Shown here in pieces: positions 43,756 to 52,474 of a DNA stretch of 64,000 nucleotides (positions within the stretch are counted from its first letter, which is position 1; each line of letters opens with the position of its first letter). The stretch lies in NCBI GenBank assembly GCA_046328525.1, contig JAXLWK010000003.1, positions 1,674,001 through 1,738,000 on the forward strand. The letters run 5' to 3'. Source of the DNA: JBDHWG01 sp046328525. GTDB lineage: Bacteria; Chloroflexota; Anaerolineae; Epilineales; JAHCIE01. The notes under the pieces are model-generated. The model was not told where the DNA came from. It was given only the letters and a program-made list of their open reading frames with translations, and searched no databases. The position numbers were made by a program, and so were the translations under genes.

Positions 43756-46485
43756 TCATGCGCCGGCGAGCATCTGGCGCAGGACAAACTGCAAGATGCC
43801 GCCGTGGCGGTAGTAGATGACTTCCTGCGCCGTGTCCAGGCGTACCACGACCGCGAACTCCGTCGCCTCCCCGCTCGGCTTGGTCGCGCGCACCGTGACC
43901 TCGCGCCCGTCGGCGAAGCTCGTCCGCACCCCCTCGGTCAGGCCGAGAATGTCGAACGTCTCCTCGCCGGTCAGGCCCAGGCCCTCGGCGGTCTGGCCGG
44001 CCTTGTATTGAAGGGGCAGAACACCCAGGCCGACCAGGTTCGAGCGGTGGATGCGCTCGAAGCTCTCCGCCAGCACGGCACTGACGCCCAAGAGCCGCGT
44101 CCCCTTCGCCGCCCAGTCGCGGCTGGAGCCGGTGCCATACTCCTTGCCCGCCAGGACGATGAGCGGCACGCCCTCCGCCTGGTAGCGCATGGCCGCGTCG
44201 TAGATGGCGACCACGTGGCCGTCGGGGAAGTGCCGCGTCCACCAGCCCTCGCGGCCCGGCACGAGATGGTTGCGCAGGCGGATGTTGGCAAACGTCCCGC
44301 GCATCATGACCTCGTGGTTGCCGCGCCGCGCGCCGTAAGTGTTGAAGTCCTTCACCTCGACGCCGTGGCTGATGAGGTACTGGCCGGCCGGCGAGTTGGC
44401 GCGAATAGAGCCGGCCGGGGAGATGTGGTCGGTGGTGATGCTGTCGCCGACCATCACCAGGACGCGCGCGCCCTGGATGTCGTCCATACTCGCCGGCGCG
44501 TCCTTCGGCATGTGCTCGAAGAACGGCGGGCGCGCGATGTACGTTGACCCGGCGTCCCAGGCGTAGCGGTCGCCCTCCGGGACCGTCAGCGCGTTCCAGT
44601 TCTCGTCGCCGGTGAACACCTCGGCGTAGCTCTTGCGGTACATGTCCTCCTTGAGGGACGACTGGATGACCATCTCGATCTCGTCCGGCATCGGCCAGAT
44701 GTCCTTCAGGTAGACCGGCTGCCCGTCCTTGTCCTCGGCCAGAGGCTCGTTCATCAGGTCAATGTCCATGCGCCCGGCCAGGGCATAGGCCACGACGAGG
44801 GGCGGCGACATCAGGTAGTTGGCGCGCACCTCACCCTGGATGCGGCCCTCAAAGTTGCGGTTGCCCGACAGCACCGAGCACACCACGAGCTTGCCTTCCT
44901 CGATGGCCGCCGAAATCTCTGGCGGCAGTGGGCCGGAGTTGCCGATGCACGTCGTGCAGCCGTAGCCCACGGTGTAGAAGCCCACCTCGTCCAGGTAGCG
45001 CGTCAAATCGGCCGCGTCGAGGTAGTCCGTGACGACGCGCGAGCCGGGCGCCAGGGATGTCTTCACCCACGGCCTGGCCTTCAGTCCCCGTTCGGCCGCC
45101 TTCTTCGCCACCAGGCCGGCGCCGACCATGACCGACGGGTTCGAGGTGTTGGTGCAGCTCGTAATCGCCGCAATCACGACGGAGCCATGATCCAGCTCGA
45201 ACTCCTCGCGGCCCATGATGACTGGGATGCCTTCCTCGTCGCTCGTCGAGGCGACCGCCACCTGGCCGGCCGGCGCCGGCGGGACGAGTGTCGGCAGGAC
45301 GGATAGGAAGACCTCGCGCGCCTCGGCGAGCTTGACGCGGTCCTGCGGGCGGCGCGGGCCGGCGATGCTCGGCACAACGGCGCCCAGGTCCAGCTCCAGC
45401 GTGCTGGAGTACTCGGCGTCCGGGGAGGTGGCGGTGTGGAACAGACCTTGCTCCGTCATGTACCGCTCGACGAAATCCACGTGCTCGCCCGCGCGGCCGC
45501 TGAAGCGCAGATAGCGCAGCGTCTGCTCGTCCACGGGGAAGATGGCGACGGTCGAGCCGAACTCGGGCGACATGTTGCCGATGGTGGCGCGGTCGGCGAG
45601 GGTGAGGGTGTGCAGGCCGGGGCCGAAGAACTCGACGAACATGCCCACAACGCCCTTCTTGCGCAGCATCTCGGTCACGGTCAGCACAAGGTCCGTCGCC
45701 GTCGCGCCCGACGGCAGTTGGCCGGTGAGCCGGAAGCCGACGACCTGTGGGATGAGCATGGACATCGGCTGGCCGAGTAGCGCCGCCTCCGCCTCGATGC
45801 CGCCGACGCCCCAGCCCAGGACGCCCAGGCCGTTGACCATCGTCGTGTGCGAGTCGGTGCCGACCAGCGTGTCGGGGTAGGCGTGCCACTTGCCGCCCTT
45901 CTCCACGGCAAAGACGACGCGCGCCAGGTACTCCAGGTTCACCTGGTGAACGATGCCCGTGCGCGGCGGGACGACCTTGAAGTTCTCGAACGCCGTCTGC
46001 GCCCACCGCAGGAAGGCGTAGCGCTCCTGGTTGCGCCTGTACTCCAGGTCGGTGTTCATCTGGACCGCCGTCGACGTCCCGAACACATCCACCTGCACCG
46101 AGTGGTCAATGACCATCTCCGCCGGCGAGAGCGGGTTGACCTTGTCCGGGTCGCCGCCAAGCTCGACCACGGCATCGCGCATCGTCGCCAGGTCTACCAC
46201 CAGCGGCACGCCGGTGAAGTCCTGCATCAGCACGCGGCCCGGCATGAAGGAGATGTCGGCGGTCGGCGCCGACTTCGGGTCCCACTGGGCCAGGGTGCGA
46301 ATGTCGTCGTGGGTGACGTTCTTGCCGTCTTCGTTGCGGAGAAGATTTTCGAGCAGGATTTTGAGGGAGTACGGCAGGCGCGTAATGTCCAGGCCCGCCT
46401 TTTCGAGAGCATCCAGGCGATAAATCTCGTAATCGCGGCCCCCAAAACTGAGCGTTGAGCGGGCGCCGAAGCTATTGAGGCTCAT
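43756..46485 (-). CDS. acnA: Aconitate hydratase A
   Basis: 909 residues; isomerises citrate and isocitrate in the TCA cycle. It starts MSLNSFGARSTLSFGGRDYE. Markers: HSVQVDVFGTSTAVQMNTDL, LVGTDSHTTMVNGLGVLGWG, the 4Fe-4S ligand segments AITSCTNTSNPSVMVGAGLV and VGYGCTTCIGNSGPLPPEIS, EVRANYLMSPPLVVAYALAG, and in the swivel domain LAGKEYGTGSSRDWAAKGTR. This is the AcnA/IRP type, not AcnB. I chose the ATG with GAGGAG upstream; the in-frame extension further upstream crosses a promoter and has no homology. Apparently monocistronic. Confidence 0.97.
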   Translation of the reverse strand: MSLNSFGARSTLSFGGRDYEIYRLDALEKAGLDITRLPYSLKILLENLLRNEDGKNVTHDDIRTLAQWDPKSAPTADISFMPGRVLMQDFTGVPLVVDLATMRDAVVELGGDPDKVNPLSPAEMVIDHSVQVDVFGTSTAVQMNTDLEYRRNQERYAFLRWAQTAFENFKVVPPRTGIVHQVNLEYLARVVFAVEKGGKWHAYPDTLVGTDSHTTMVNGLGVLGWGVGGIEAEAALLGQPMSMLIPQVVGFRLTGQLPSGATATDLVLTVTEMLRKKGVVGMFVEFFGPGLHTLTLADRATIGNMSPEFGSTVAIFPVDEQTLRYLRFSGRAGEHVDFVERYMTEQGLFHTATSPDAEYSSTLELDLGAVVPSIAGPRRPQDRVKLAEAREVFLSVLPTLVPPAPAGQVAVASTSDEEGIPVIMGREEFELDHGSVVIAAITSCTNTSNPSVMVGAGLVAKKAAERGLKARPWVKTSLAPGSRVVTDYLDAADLTRYLDEVGFYTVGYGCTTCIGNSGPLPPEISAAIEEGKLVVCSVLSGNRNFEGRIQGEVRANYLMSPPLVVAYALAGRMDIDLMNEPLAEDKDGQPVYLKDIWPMPDEIEMVIQSSLKEDMYRKSYAEVFTGDENWNALTVPEGDRYAWDAGSTYIARPPFFEHMPKDAPASMDDIQGARVLVMVGDSITTDHISPAGSIRANSPAGQYLISHGVEVKDFNTYGARRGNHEVMMRGTFANIRLRNHLVPGREGWWTRHFPDGHVVAIYDAAMRYQAEGVPLIVLAGKEYGTGSSRDWAAKGTRLLGVSAVLAESFERIHRSNLVGLGVLPLQYKAGQTAEGLGLTGEETFDILGLTEGVRTSFADGREVTVRATKPSGEATEFAVVVRLDTAQEVIYYRHGGILQFVLRQMLAGA

Positions 46486-46608
46486 AAGATTCTCCTCTGG
46501 CACAGTTTGATTGTGATGCGGGGTGGCAACGCCGGCGAGGCGTTCCGATAGCGGCTGGCTGGCAGGCTCCGCCGCCTCGCGCCCGGTGGGGGCGAGGGGT
46601 GTGTGCGT

Positions 46609-46637
46609 ATTATAAACCCATCCGAGTCGCGGCGCAA
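46609..46637 (-). promoter_or_regulatory. Predicted promoter of acnA
   Basis: -35 TTGCGC, 17 bp, -10 TATAAT on the minus strand. About 115 nt of leader. Same hexamers and spacing as the rpsL promoter. Confidence 0.65.
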
Positions 46638-46680
46638 TCTGCGATGCGGCGTTTTCACCCCTGCGCCGCGTCATCCGACG

Positions 46681-46686
46681 TATAAT
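46681..46686 (+). promoter_or_regulatory. Possible -10 element for the plus-strand membrane-protein operon
   Basis: TATAAT 34 bp upstream of the ATG at 46720. I do not find a clear -35 hexamer at 16-18 bp, so the call is weak. Confidence 0.35.
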
Positions 46687-46719
46687 TGAGCACGGCTCAT
46701 TCACCGCGAGTTTAAGCCC

Positions 46720-47178
46720 ATGTACCCTCAAGCGCGCTTCTTCATTCGAACCGCCCTCCTCTGGCTCCTGGCCGCCGCCGTCGTCGGCGGGCTGCTCCTG
46801 GTCAACGAGGCGTTCGGCCTCAGCCCGGCCATCGCCGCGCTTCAGCCGACCTTCTACCACCTGCTCATGGTCGGCTGGGCGGCGCAGCTCATCTTCGGCG
46901 TGGCGCTGTGGATGTTCCCGGCCTTCAGTCGCGAGCAGCCCCACGGCGACGAGCGCCTCGGCTGGCTGGTATACGTCGCCCTCAACCTGGGGCTGCTGCT
47001 GCGCGTCGCCGCCGAGCCGTGGCTGGGCGCGGCCGCGTCGCCCCTGTTAGGCTGGCCCCTGGTCGCGTCCGCCGTGTTGCAGGTCGTCGCCGCCGCCGTG
47101 TTCGTCGCCCTCATCTGGCCGCGCGTCAAAGGGCGGGCCGGCCCCGCGCGCCGCCCCGACGCCGCGAGGAAGGGCTGA
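46720..47178 (+). CDS. Four-helix membrane protein resembling part of heme-copper oxidase subunit I (copy 1)
   Basis: 152 residues with four predicted transmembrane helices (~10-32, ~45-68, ~82-100, ~112-133). The second helix carries FYHLLMVGWAAQLIFGVALW followed by MFPAF, a pattern like helices of cbb3-type oxidase or NorB subunit I with a histidine that could bind heme. The C-terminus is short and basic. The next gene is a paralogue whose start codon shares a base with this stop (TGATG), so the two are likely made together and may form a heterodimer. Not a full oxidase: only four helices, and no copper-site histidine cluster is seen. Specific function unknown. Confidence 0.75.
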   Translation: MYPQARFFIRTALLWLLAAAVVGGLLLVNEAFGLSPAIAALQPTFYHLLMVGWAAQLIFGVALWMFPAFSREQPHGDERLGWLVYVALNLGLLLRVAAEPWLGAAASPLLGWPLVASAVLQVVAAAVFVALIWPRVKGRAGPARRPDAARKG

Positions 47179-47651
47179 TGCCCCCTCTGGGCCGCCTGAT
47201 GGTGCGGACGGCGCTCGTCTGGCTGCTCGTCGGGTTTACCCTGGGCGGCCTCGTCCTCGCCAACAAGGGGCTGGGGTGGTGGCCGGCCCTGTGGCGCTTC
47301 CGCGCCTCCCACGCCCACATTCTCCTGGTCGGGTGGATGGCCCAGTTCAGCATCGGCGTCGCGTTCTGGATTCTCCCGCGCCTGCCGGGCCGCTCGCGGG
47401 GCCGCGAGGGGCTGGTGCGCCTCGGCTACACCGCGCTCAACGCGGGGGTCGCCTGCGGCTTGCTGTACGACCTGCTCATCGCCTCGCTGGACGAGTCCCT
47501 GGCGCGCATCCTGCCCCTGGCCGCCGGCGTCCTCTACGTCGTCGCCTTCGCCCTTATCGCCGCGCAGCTCTGGCCGCGTGTCTTGCCTTTGCCCGAAGTT
47601 GCGCTATCATCTCCCCCAGACTCAAATCGCAGCGACGACCGCTCGTCGTAG
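47178..47651 (+). CDS. Four-helix membrane protein resembling part of heme-copper oxidase subunit I (copy 2)
   Basis: 157 residues, paralogous to the preceding gene: the same N-terminal helix (RTALVWLLVGFTLGGLVLAN), then SHAHILLVGWMAQFSIGVAF with WILPRLPG, two further helices, and the ending AQLWPRVLPLPEV. The second helix has two histidines (H-A-H) where copy 1 has one. The start overlaps the upstream stop by one base. The C-terminal 20 residues are hydrophilic (SSPPDSNRSDDRSS). Longer reading through the upstream gene in this frame is not coding. A membrane redox or sensing role is possible but unproven. Confidence 0.75.
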   Translation: MPPLGRLMVRTALVWLLVGFTLGGLVLANKGLGWWPALWRFRASHAHILLVGWMAQFSIGVAFWILPRLPGRSRGREGLVRLGYTALNAGVACGLLYDLLIASLDESLARILPLAAGVLYVVAFALIAAQLWPRVLPLPEVALSSPPDSNRSDDRSS

Positions 47652-47659
47652 GAGGCAGC

Positions 47660-48421
47660 ATGCGCATCGTTGATCTCTCGGCCGAGATCGTCCCCAGCCC
47701 AGAAGGTACGCCGGCCTTCATCAGCACCGGCCTGACCCTCAACGACCACGACCACGGCGCGGCGCAGGTCGAGCAAATCCTGCACGTGCCCCGCCGCCTC
47801 CTGCGCGACGGCGAAGGATGGGCGACGGAGACGTTCACCCGCCTCATGACCCACGACGTCACCCACGTGGACGCCCCCTGGCACTACAACAGCACGATCC
47901 AGGGGCAGCGCGCCCAGACCATTGACGAGATTCCCCTGGAGTGGTTCTTCCAGGACGGCGTCGTCCTGGACTTCAGCCACAAAGGCAAGGGCGACGCCGT
48001 GACCGTCGAGGACCTCCAGTACGAGCTGGACCGCATCGGCTACCGCCTCCACCCGCTGAACATCGTCATGATCCGCACCGGCTGCGACAGGTTCTACGGC
48101 GCGCCGGACTACATGTTCCACGGCCCCGGCGTCACGGCCGAGGCGACGCACTGGCTGTACGAGCAGGGCATCCGCGTCATGGGCATAGATGCCTGGGGCT
48201 GGGACCAGCCCCTCGACGTGCAGGCCGCCGAGGCCCTCAAGCGCCAGGAGAGTGGCATCTTCTGGGCGGCGCACCAGGCCGATCTGCCCTACTGCCAGAT
48301 CGAGCGATTGGTGCGCCTGGATCAGCTCCCGCCCTTCGGCTACAAGGTCGCGTGCTTCCCTCTGAAGGTCAAGGGAGGCAGCGCCGGCCCGGCCCGCGTC
48401 GTCGCCATCCTGCCTGACTGA
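47660..48421 (+). CDS. Cyclase-family metal-dependent hydrolase (kynurenine formamidase-like)
   Basis: 253 residues of the Cyclase/KynB superfamily. The metal-binding signature reads MTHDVTHVDAPWHYN, a variant of H-x-G-T-H-x-D-x-P-x-H in which Asp-Val replace Gly-Thr before the second histidine. Other features: LDFSHKGKGDAVTVEDLQYE, IVMIRTGCDRFYGAPDYMFH, GPGVTAEATHWLYEQGIRVM and GIDAWGWDQPLD. The family hydrolyses amide or ester-like bonds in small molecules such as N-formylkynurenine; the substrate here is unknown. GGAGG lies four nt before the ATG, and the gene starts eight nt after the membrane-protein pair, so it is probably their operon partner. Confidence 0.88.
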   Translation: MRIVDLSAEIVPSPEGTPAFISTGLTLNDHDHGAAQVEQILHVPRRLLRDGEGWATETFTRLMTHDVTHVDAPWHYNSTIQGQRAQTIDEIPLEWFFQDGVVLDFSHKGKGDAVTVEDLQYELDRIGYRLHPLNIVMIRTGCDRFYGAPDYMFHGPGVTAEATHWLYEQGIRVMGIDAWGWDQPLDVQAAEALKRQESGIFWAAHQADLPYCQIERLVRLDQLPPFGYKVACFPLKVKGGSAGPARVVAILPD

Positions 48422-48432
48422 GACCCTCTCCC

Positions 48433-48521
48433 TGTAGCGCTGACTTCAGTTGGCCTGACTTCTCCCTGTAGCGCTGGCTTCAGTCGGCAGCACATCAAGA
48501 GCCGACTAAAGTCGGCGCTAC
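48433..48521. repeat. Three arms of dispersed family B
   Basis: TGTAGCGCTGACTTCAGTTG (from 48433), TGTAGCGCTGGCTTCAGTCG (from 48467) and the complementary-type arm GCCGACTAAAGTCGGCGCTA (from 48501). This is a copy with a partly duplicated left arm, lying between the cyclase and protease genes. The arms start 12 bp after the cyclase stop. Confidence 0.88.
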
Positions 48522-48633
48522 GGATCACGAAATTCACATGGGCCTTATGACAACCACACCATGAGCTGCCGGGCGTATCTTCCACGAAACGCCAACGTCA
48601 TTCTACATGTACGCCACTTGCCTGGAGGCTTTC

Positions 48634-51006
48634 ATGCTTGTGTTCCGCCCGCGCCTGTGGGCGCTCTTCGTGCTGCTCCTCGCCTGTCTCCTGCCGGCGG
48701 CGGCCCAGGCCGACCCGCCGCGCCCGGACATTCAGGCCGCCGTCGCAGCCAGCGTCGCCAGCGCCGGCGCCGCGCGCGTCATCATCAGTCTGCGCGATCC
48801 GGTGTCAATCCAGGCCGAGGACGCGGTGCGCGCGGCGGCGATTGCCGGGGCACAGGCCGACGTCCTGGCCCAGTTGCCGCCGAACTCCTTCGCCCTCTCG
48901 CGCCGCTACACCTTCGTTCCCGCCCTGGCCGGCGTCATCCGGGCCGACGCTCTCAAAGCCCTGGCCGCGAATCCCCTGGTCGCCACCGTCTACACGGATG
49001 AGCCGAGCAGCGCCCACCTGGACCGTAGCGTCCACGCCCTCGGCGCAGACGTGGTACACACGAGCTACGGCGTGACGGGCGCGGGGGTCACGGCGGCCGT
49101 CCTCGATACCGGCGTCAACACCGCGCACCCCGACCTGAGCGGCGACATCGTCGGCCAGCACTGCTTCACCGCCGGGGACTGCCCGCCCAACGCGGCCACC
49201 GAGGGAACGAGCGCCGAGGACAACAACGGCCACGGCTCCAACGTGACGAGCATCATCACCTCCGACGGCCACGTCGCGCCGCTGGGCTTCGCCCCCGCCA
49301 CCAAGATCGTCGGCGTCAAGGTGCTCGCCGGCGACTCCAGCGGCTGGGTCTCCGACTGGCTCGCCGGCCTGGATTGGGTGCGCGCCAACCAGGGGCAGTA
49401 CACCATCAAAATCGTCAACATGAGCCTCGGCACGAATGCCCTCTATGGCGGCGCGTGCGACAGCGCCCAGCCCGACGTGACCAACGTCGTCGCCCAGCTC
49501 ACCGCCCTGGGCGTAACCATCTTCGCGTCCAGCGGCAACCAGGGTTCGACCTCGCAGATCGCCTCGCCGGCCTGTAACACCGGCGTCATCGCTGTCGGCG
49601 CGGTCTACAACGGCAATCGCGGGCGAATGCCCGCCTGGGGTACGTGGCAGAGCTACTTCGGCGGATCATGGCCAACGTGCTACGACGCCGCGTCGGACTA
49701 CAACGTCGTGACGTGCTTCACCAACAGCAGTGCGCGGCTCGACATTCTGGCGCCGGGCGCGCCGGTGCGCGGCGATGGCCTCGGCACGGGGACATCCACA
49801 TTCTACGGCACATCCCAGGCGTCACCGACCGCGGCCGGGACGGCGGCGCTCATGCTCCAGGCGAACCCTAACCTCAAGCCGAGCACCATCCTGTCGATTC
49901 TCAAGGTCACGGGGCAGCTCATCACCGACCCCAAGAACAGCCGCCAGTTCCCGTCCATCAACAGTCTAAGCGCCGTCCTCAAGGCGTTCAGCCTGGCGAC
50001 CCCGCCGCCCACTTGGACCCCCAGCCTGACGCCTACCACCACGCCCACGGCGACCCGCACCCCCACGGCGACGCCGACTGGGACGAGCACGCCCACAGCC
50101 ACGGTCAGCCCCACAGCCACCGCGTCGCCGACCGCCACAAGCGCCCCCCCCCAGATCGTCGGCGGCAACGTGCGGCTCGAAGGGCGCGCGAGTCACGCCG
50201 GCACGCAGATTAGCGTCGGTTCGCAGGCAGCCGCGACAGCCGCGGATGGCTCGTTCGCCGTCACGCTGGCGCCCGGCCAGTACACCATCACCGCCCACCA
50301 TCCCTTCTACCTCGACGCCACGGCGGCGATCACGGTAGACGGCTCGAAGCCGCTGTCCCTTCCGACAGTAACGCTTAGCGGCGGCGATGTGAACGGCGAC
50401 GGTGTGATTGACCTCACCGATCTCGTCACCCTAGCCGCCGGCTACGGGCAGTCGGTCCCGCCGGGCGACGCCCGCGCCGACCTGAACGGCGACGGGAACA
50501 TAGACTTGCTCGACCTGGTTATGCTCGGTTTCAACTACGGCCGCTCGGGCGCGCAGGCCTGGGCCGGTGGCGGCCTCGCCACCGCGAAGAGCGACGCACC
50601 GGCCACGACGCGCCTGGAGCGTGGCCGCGACGCCGCGAAACGACCGCTCTCGAACAACCTGACTCTCGCCCAACCGACGGAGGCGAAGACCGGGCAGGAA
50701 TTCGAAGTGCGCGTCCGCTACAATGGACGCGCCAGCATCCTCGGCGCCGACGTGGCGTTGCAGTACGACCCGGCGCGGCTGGAGCTTCTCGACGTGGCTG
50801 AGCCAACTGACGACGCGCTCCTGGACGCCGCCACGCGCTTCACCGTCGTTAGGGCCGCCGACCCCGTCGGCCGCGTGCGCTATGCGGCGGCCCGCCTGGG
50901 TCAGGCGCAGGGCGGCCAGGGGTCTGTCCTGCTGACACTGCGTTTCCGCGCCCGCGCCGACGGCCCGCCGGAGGTTCGCCTGGATGGGGCGCAGCTGGCC
51001 CCGTGA
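48634..51006 (+). CDS. Secreted subtilisin-like serine protease with dockerin and cohesin-like modules
   Basis: 790 residues. Signal peptide ~1-26 (MLVFRPRLWALFVLLLACLL). Propeptide-like region ~47-125 (RVIISLRDPVSIQAEDAVRA). S8 catalytic domain ~146-450 with Asp158 (VTAAVLDTGVNTAHPDLSG), His200 (NNGHGSNVTS), oxyanion Asn302 (FASSGNQG) and Ser394 (YGTSQASPTAAGTAALML; Gln replaces the common Met). A Thr/Pro linker spans ~457-506. A carboxypeptidase-regulatory-like domain follows at ~508-580. A complete type I dockerin with two good Ca loops (GDVNGDGVIDLTDLVTLAAG, DLNGDGNIDLLDLVMLGFNY) is at ~583-636, and a cohesin-like beta domain at ~678-790. The ATG at 48634 has GGAGG five nt upstream and is preferred over one nine codons earlier. 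Extracellular proteolysis with modular attachment is the likely role. Confidence 0.92.
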   Translation: MLVFRPRLWALFVLLLACLLPAAAQADPPRPDIQAAVAASVASAGAARVIISLRDPVSIQAEDAVRAAAIAGAQADVLAQLPPNSFALSRRYTFVPALAGVIRADALKALAANPLVATVYTDEPSSAHLDRSVHALGADVVHTSYGVTGAGVTAAVLDTGVNTAHPDLSGDIVGQHCFTAGDCPPNAATEGTSAEDNNGHGSNVTSIITSDGHVAPLGFAPATKIVGVKVLAGDSSGWVSDWLAGLDWVRANQGQYTIKIVNMSLGTNALYGGACDSAQPDVTNVVAQLTALGVTIFASSGNQGSTSQIASPACNTGVIAVGAVYNGNRGRMPAWGTWQSYFGGSWPTCYDAASDYNVVTCFTNSSARLDILAPGAPVRGDGLGTGTSTFYGTSQASPTAAGTAALMLQANPNLKPSTILSILKVTGQLITDPKNSRQFPSINSLSAVLKAFSLATPPPTWTPSLTPTTTPTATRTPTATPTGTSTPTATVSPTATASPTATSAPPQIVGGNVRLEGRASHAGTQISVGSQAAATAADGSFAVTLAPGQYTITAHHPFYLDATAAITVDGSKPLSLPTVTLSGGDVNGDGVIDLTDLVTLAAGYGQSVPPGDARADLNGDGNIDLLDLVMLGFNYGRSGAQAWAGGGLATAKSDAPATTRLERGRDAAKRPLSNNLTLAQPTEAKTGQEFEVRVRYNGRASILGADVALQYDPARLELLDVAEPTDDALLDAATRFTVVRAADPVGRVRYAAARLGQAQGGQGSVLLTLRFRARADGPPEVRLDGAQLAP

Positions 51007-51057
51007 ACCGCTAGATTTTTAAGTATTTTCTAATCGTATTTGGGTAAGTTTGGGCGC

Positions 51058-51130
51058 ATAGACACAGAGGCGCAAAGGGAGGAAAAACCTCTCAAACCTC
51101 TTCCTTTGCGTCTTTGCGCCTTTGCGTTAC
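51058..51130. repeat. Family E inverted repeat (GCGCAAAGG..CCTTTGCGC)
   Basis: Left arm ACACAGAGGCGCAAAGGGAG and right arm TTTGCGTCTTTGCGCCTTTG with CCTC..GAGG symmetry in between. A related single arm is at 34553-34572. Lies between the convergent protease and ftsZ genes. Confidence 0.8.
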
Positions 51131-51150
51131 CATACCCTCTTCGGAAAAGC

Positions 51151-51184
51151 GTCCAGGGCGCGCGCCGTAGCGCACGCCCTGGAC
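51151..51184 (-). terminator. Terminator of the dcw cluster, downstream of ftsZ
   Basis: 10-bp stem GTCCAGGGCG / CGCCCTGGAC extended by an inner GC-rich pairing; on the minus strand the stem is followed by GCTTTTCC. It lies 22 nt after the ftsZ stop. Confidence 0.8.
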
Positions 51185-51206
51185 TCACACAAGGGAAGGT
51201 GGGAAG

Positions 51207-52388
51207 TTAGCGGGGTCGGTTGCGCAGGAACGTCGGCACGTCCAGGTCGTCCTGGGGCTGCGACGCGTAGCGCATCGGGAACTCGCGGATATTGTTGCTG
51301 CTGGCGGGCGCGGAGCCGGTCGTGCCGGTCGCGGCCAGCGGGCGGCTCGGCGGGCGCACGACCTCGGGCCGCTTGCCCATGCCGGAGATTGGCTGGCGCG
51401 CGGCGACGGCGTCGAAGCCCGTCGCCACGACGGTGATCTGGATGGCGTCCGCCAGCCCCTCGTCAATGACCGCGCCGAAGATGATGTTGGCTTCGGGGTG
51501 CACCATGCGCTGGATGACGGTCGCCGCCTCGTTCACCTCGGTCAGCGTCAGATCGGGGCCGCCGGTGACGTTGAACAGCACGCCCTGCGCCCCGTCAATC
51601 GTCACGTCCAGCAGTGGGCTGGCGATGGCCTGCTCGGCCGCCTGGATGGCGCGGCTGTCGCCCGTCGCGCGCCCAACCGCCATGAGCGCGGCGCCGCCGT
51701 TCTGCATGATTGTGCGCACGTCGGCGAAGTCGAGGTTGATCAGGCCCGGCACGGTGATCAGCTCGGAGATGCCCTGGATGCCCTGGCGCAGTACGTCGTC
51801 GGCCATGCGGAAGGCATCCACGATGGAGGTCTTCTTGTCGGCGATGTCGAGCAGACGGTCGTTCGGGACGACGATCAGCGTGTCCACCTGCTCCTTGAGG
51901 CGGGCCAGGCCCTCTTCGGCGACGCGGCGACGCGGGCTGCCCTCGACGCTGAACGGCTTGGTCACCACGCCGATGGTCAGGGCGCCGGCCTCGCGGGCCA
52001 GCTCGGCGATGACCGGCGCGGCGCCGGTGCCGGTGCCGCCACCCATGCCGGCGGCGACGAAGACCAGGTCGGCGCCTTCGAGCGCCGCGAACAGCTCATC
52101 CTGGCTTTCCTGGGCGGCCTTCTCGCCCACGTCGGACTTGCTGCCGGCGCCGAGGCCCTTGGTAATCTTGTCGCCGATCTGGAGGCGGATCGGCGCGTTA
52201 GATAGCTCGAGGGCCTGGGCGTCGGTGTTGACGGTGATGAACTCCACCCCCTTGACACCCTCGGCGATCATGCGGTTGACGGCGTTCGAGCCACCCCCAC
52301 CGACACCGATGACCTTGATGACAGCGCTGCCGTTGTGGTTGATGCTCATGCTCGATTCACTGCTGCGGCGAGACGGGCGAGACTGCAT
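51207..52388 (-). CDS. ftsZ: Cell division protein FtsZ
   Basis: 393 residues. Tubulin-like GTPase forming the Z ring. N-terminus with a short Ser/Arg segment then AVIKVIGVGGGGSNAVNRMI; tubulin signature VAAGMGGGTGTGAAPVIAEL; synergy-loop and T7 region DFADVRTIMQNGGAALMAVG; FNVTGGPDLTLTEVNEAATV. The C-terminal peptide DDLDVPTFLRNRPR matches the conserved FtsA/ZipA-binding tail. The ATG at 52388 has AAGGAG eight nt upstream; a longer reading frame continues into the ftsA-ftsZ spacer without homology. Last gene of the cluster. Confidence 0.98.
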   Translation of the reverse strand: MQSRPSRRSSESSMSINHNGSAVIKVIGVGGGGSNAVNRMIAEGVKGVEFITVNTDAQALELSNAPIRLQIGDKITKGLGAGSKSDVGEKAAQESQDELFAALEGADLVFVAAGMGGGTGTGAAPVIAELAREAGALTIGVVTKPFSVEGSPRRRVAEEGLARLKEQVDTLIVVPNDRLLDIADKKTSIVDAFRMADDVLRQGIQGISELITVPGLINLDFADVRTIMQNGGAALMAVGRATGDSRAIQAAEQAIASPLLDVTIDGAQGVLFNVTGGPDLTLTEVNEAATVIQRMVHPEANIIFGAVIDEGLADAIQITVVATGFDAVAARQPISGMGKRPEVVRPPSRPLAATGTTGSAPASSNNIREFPMRYASQPQDDLDVPTFLRNRPR

Positions 52389-52474
52389 AGCTGAGACTCC
52401 TTTCACGGTTGGCGTTGAGACGGTTTGTGTTGAGACGTTGGAAACGGCGGCATCCCTTTGACACCGCCTCTGCG

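Noticed and set aside
46720..47651. Complete cytochrome oxidase subunit I split by a frameshift
   Set aside because: Both genes begin with the same N-terminal helix, so they are tandem paralogues, not two halves of one broken gene.
48634..51006. Cellulosome component
   Set aside because: Although dockerin and cohesin-like modules are present, the catalytic domain is a subtilisin and no glycoside hydrolase or classic scaffoldin is in the window.
51292..52461. 389-codon plus-strand frame opposite ftsZ
   Set aside because: Shadow of ftsZ with no homology; the ftsZ frame is unambiguous.
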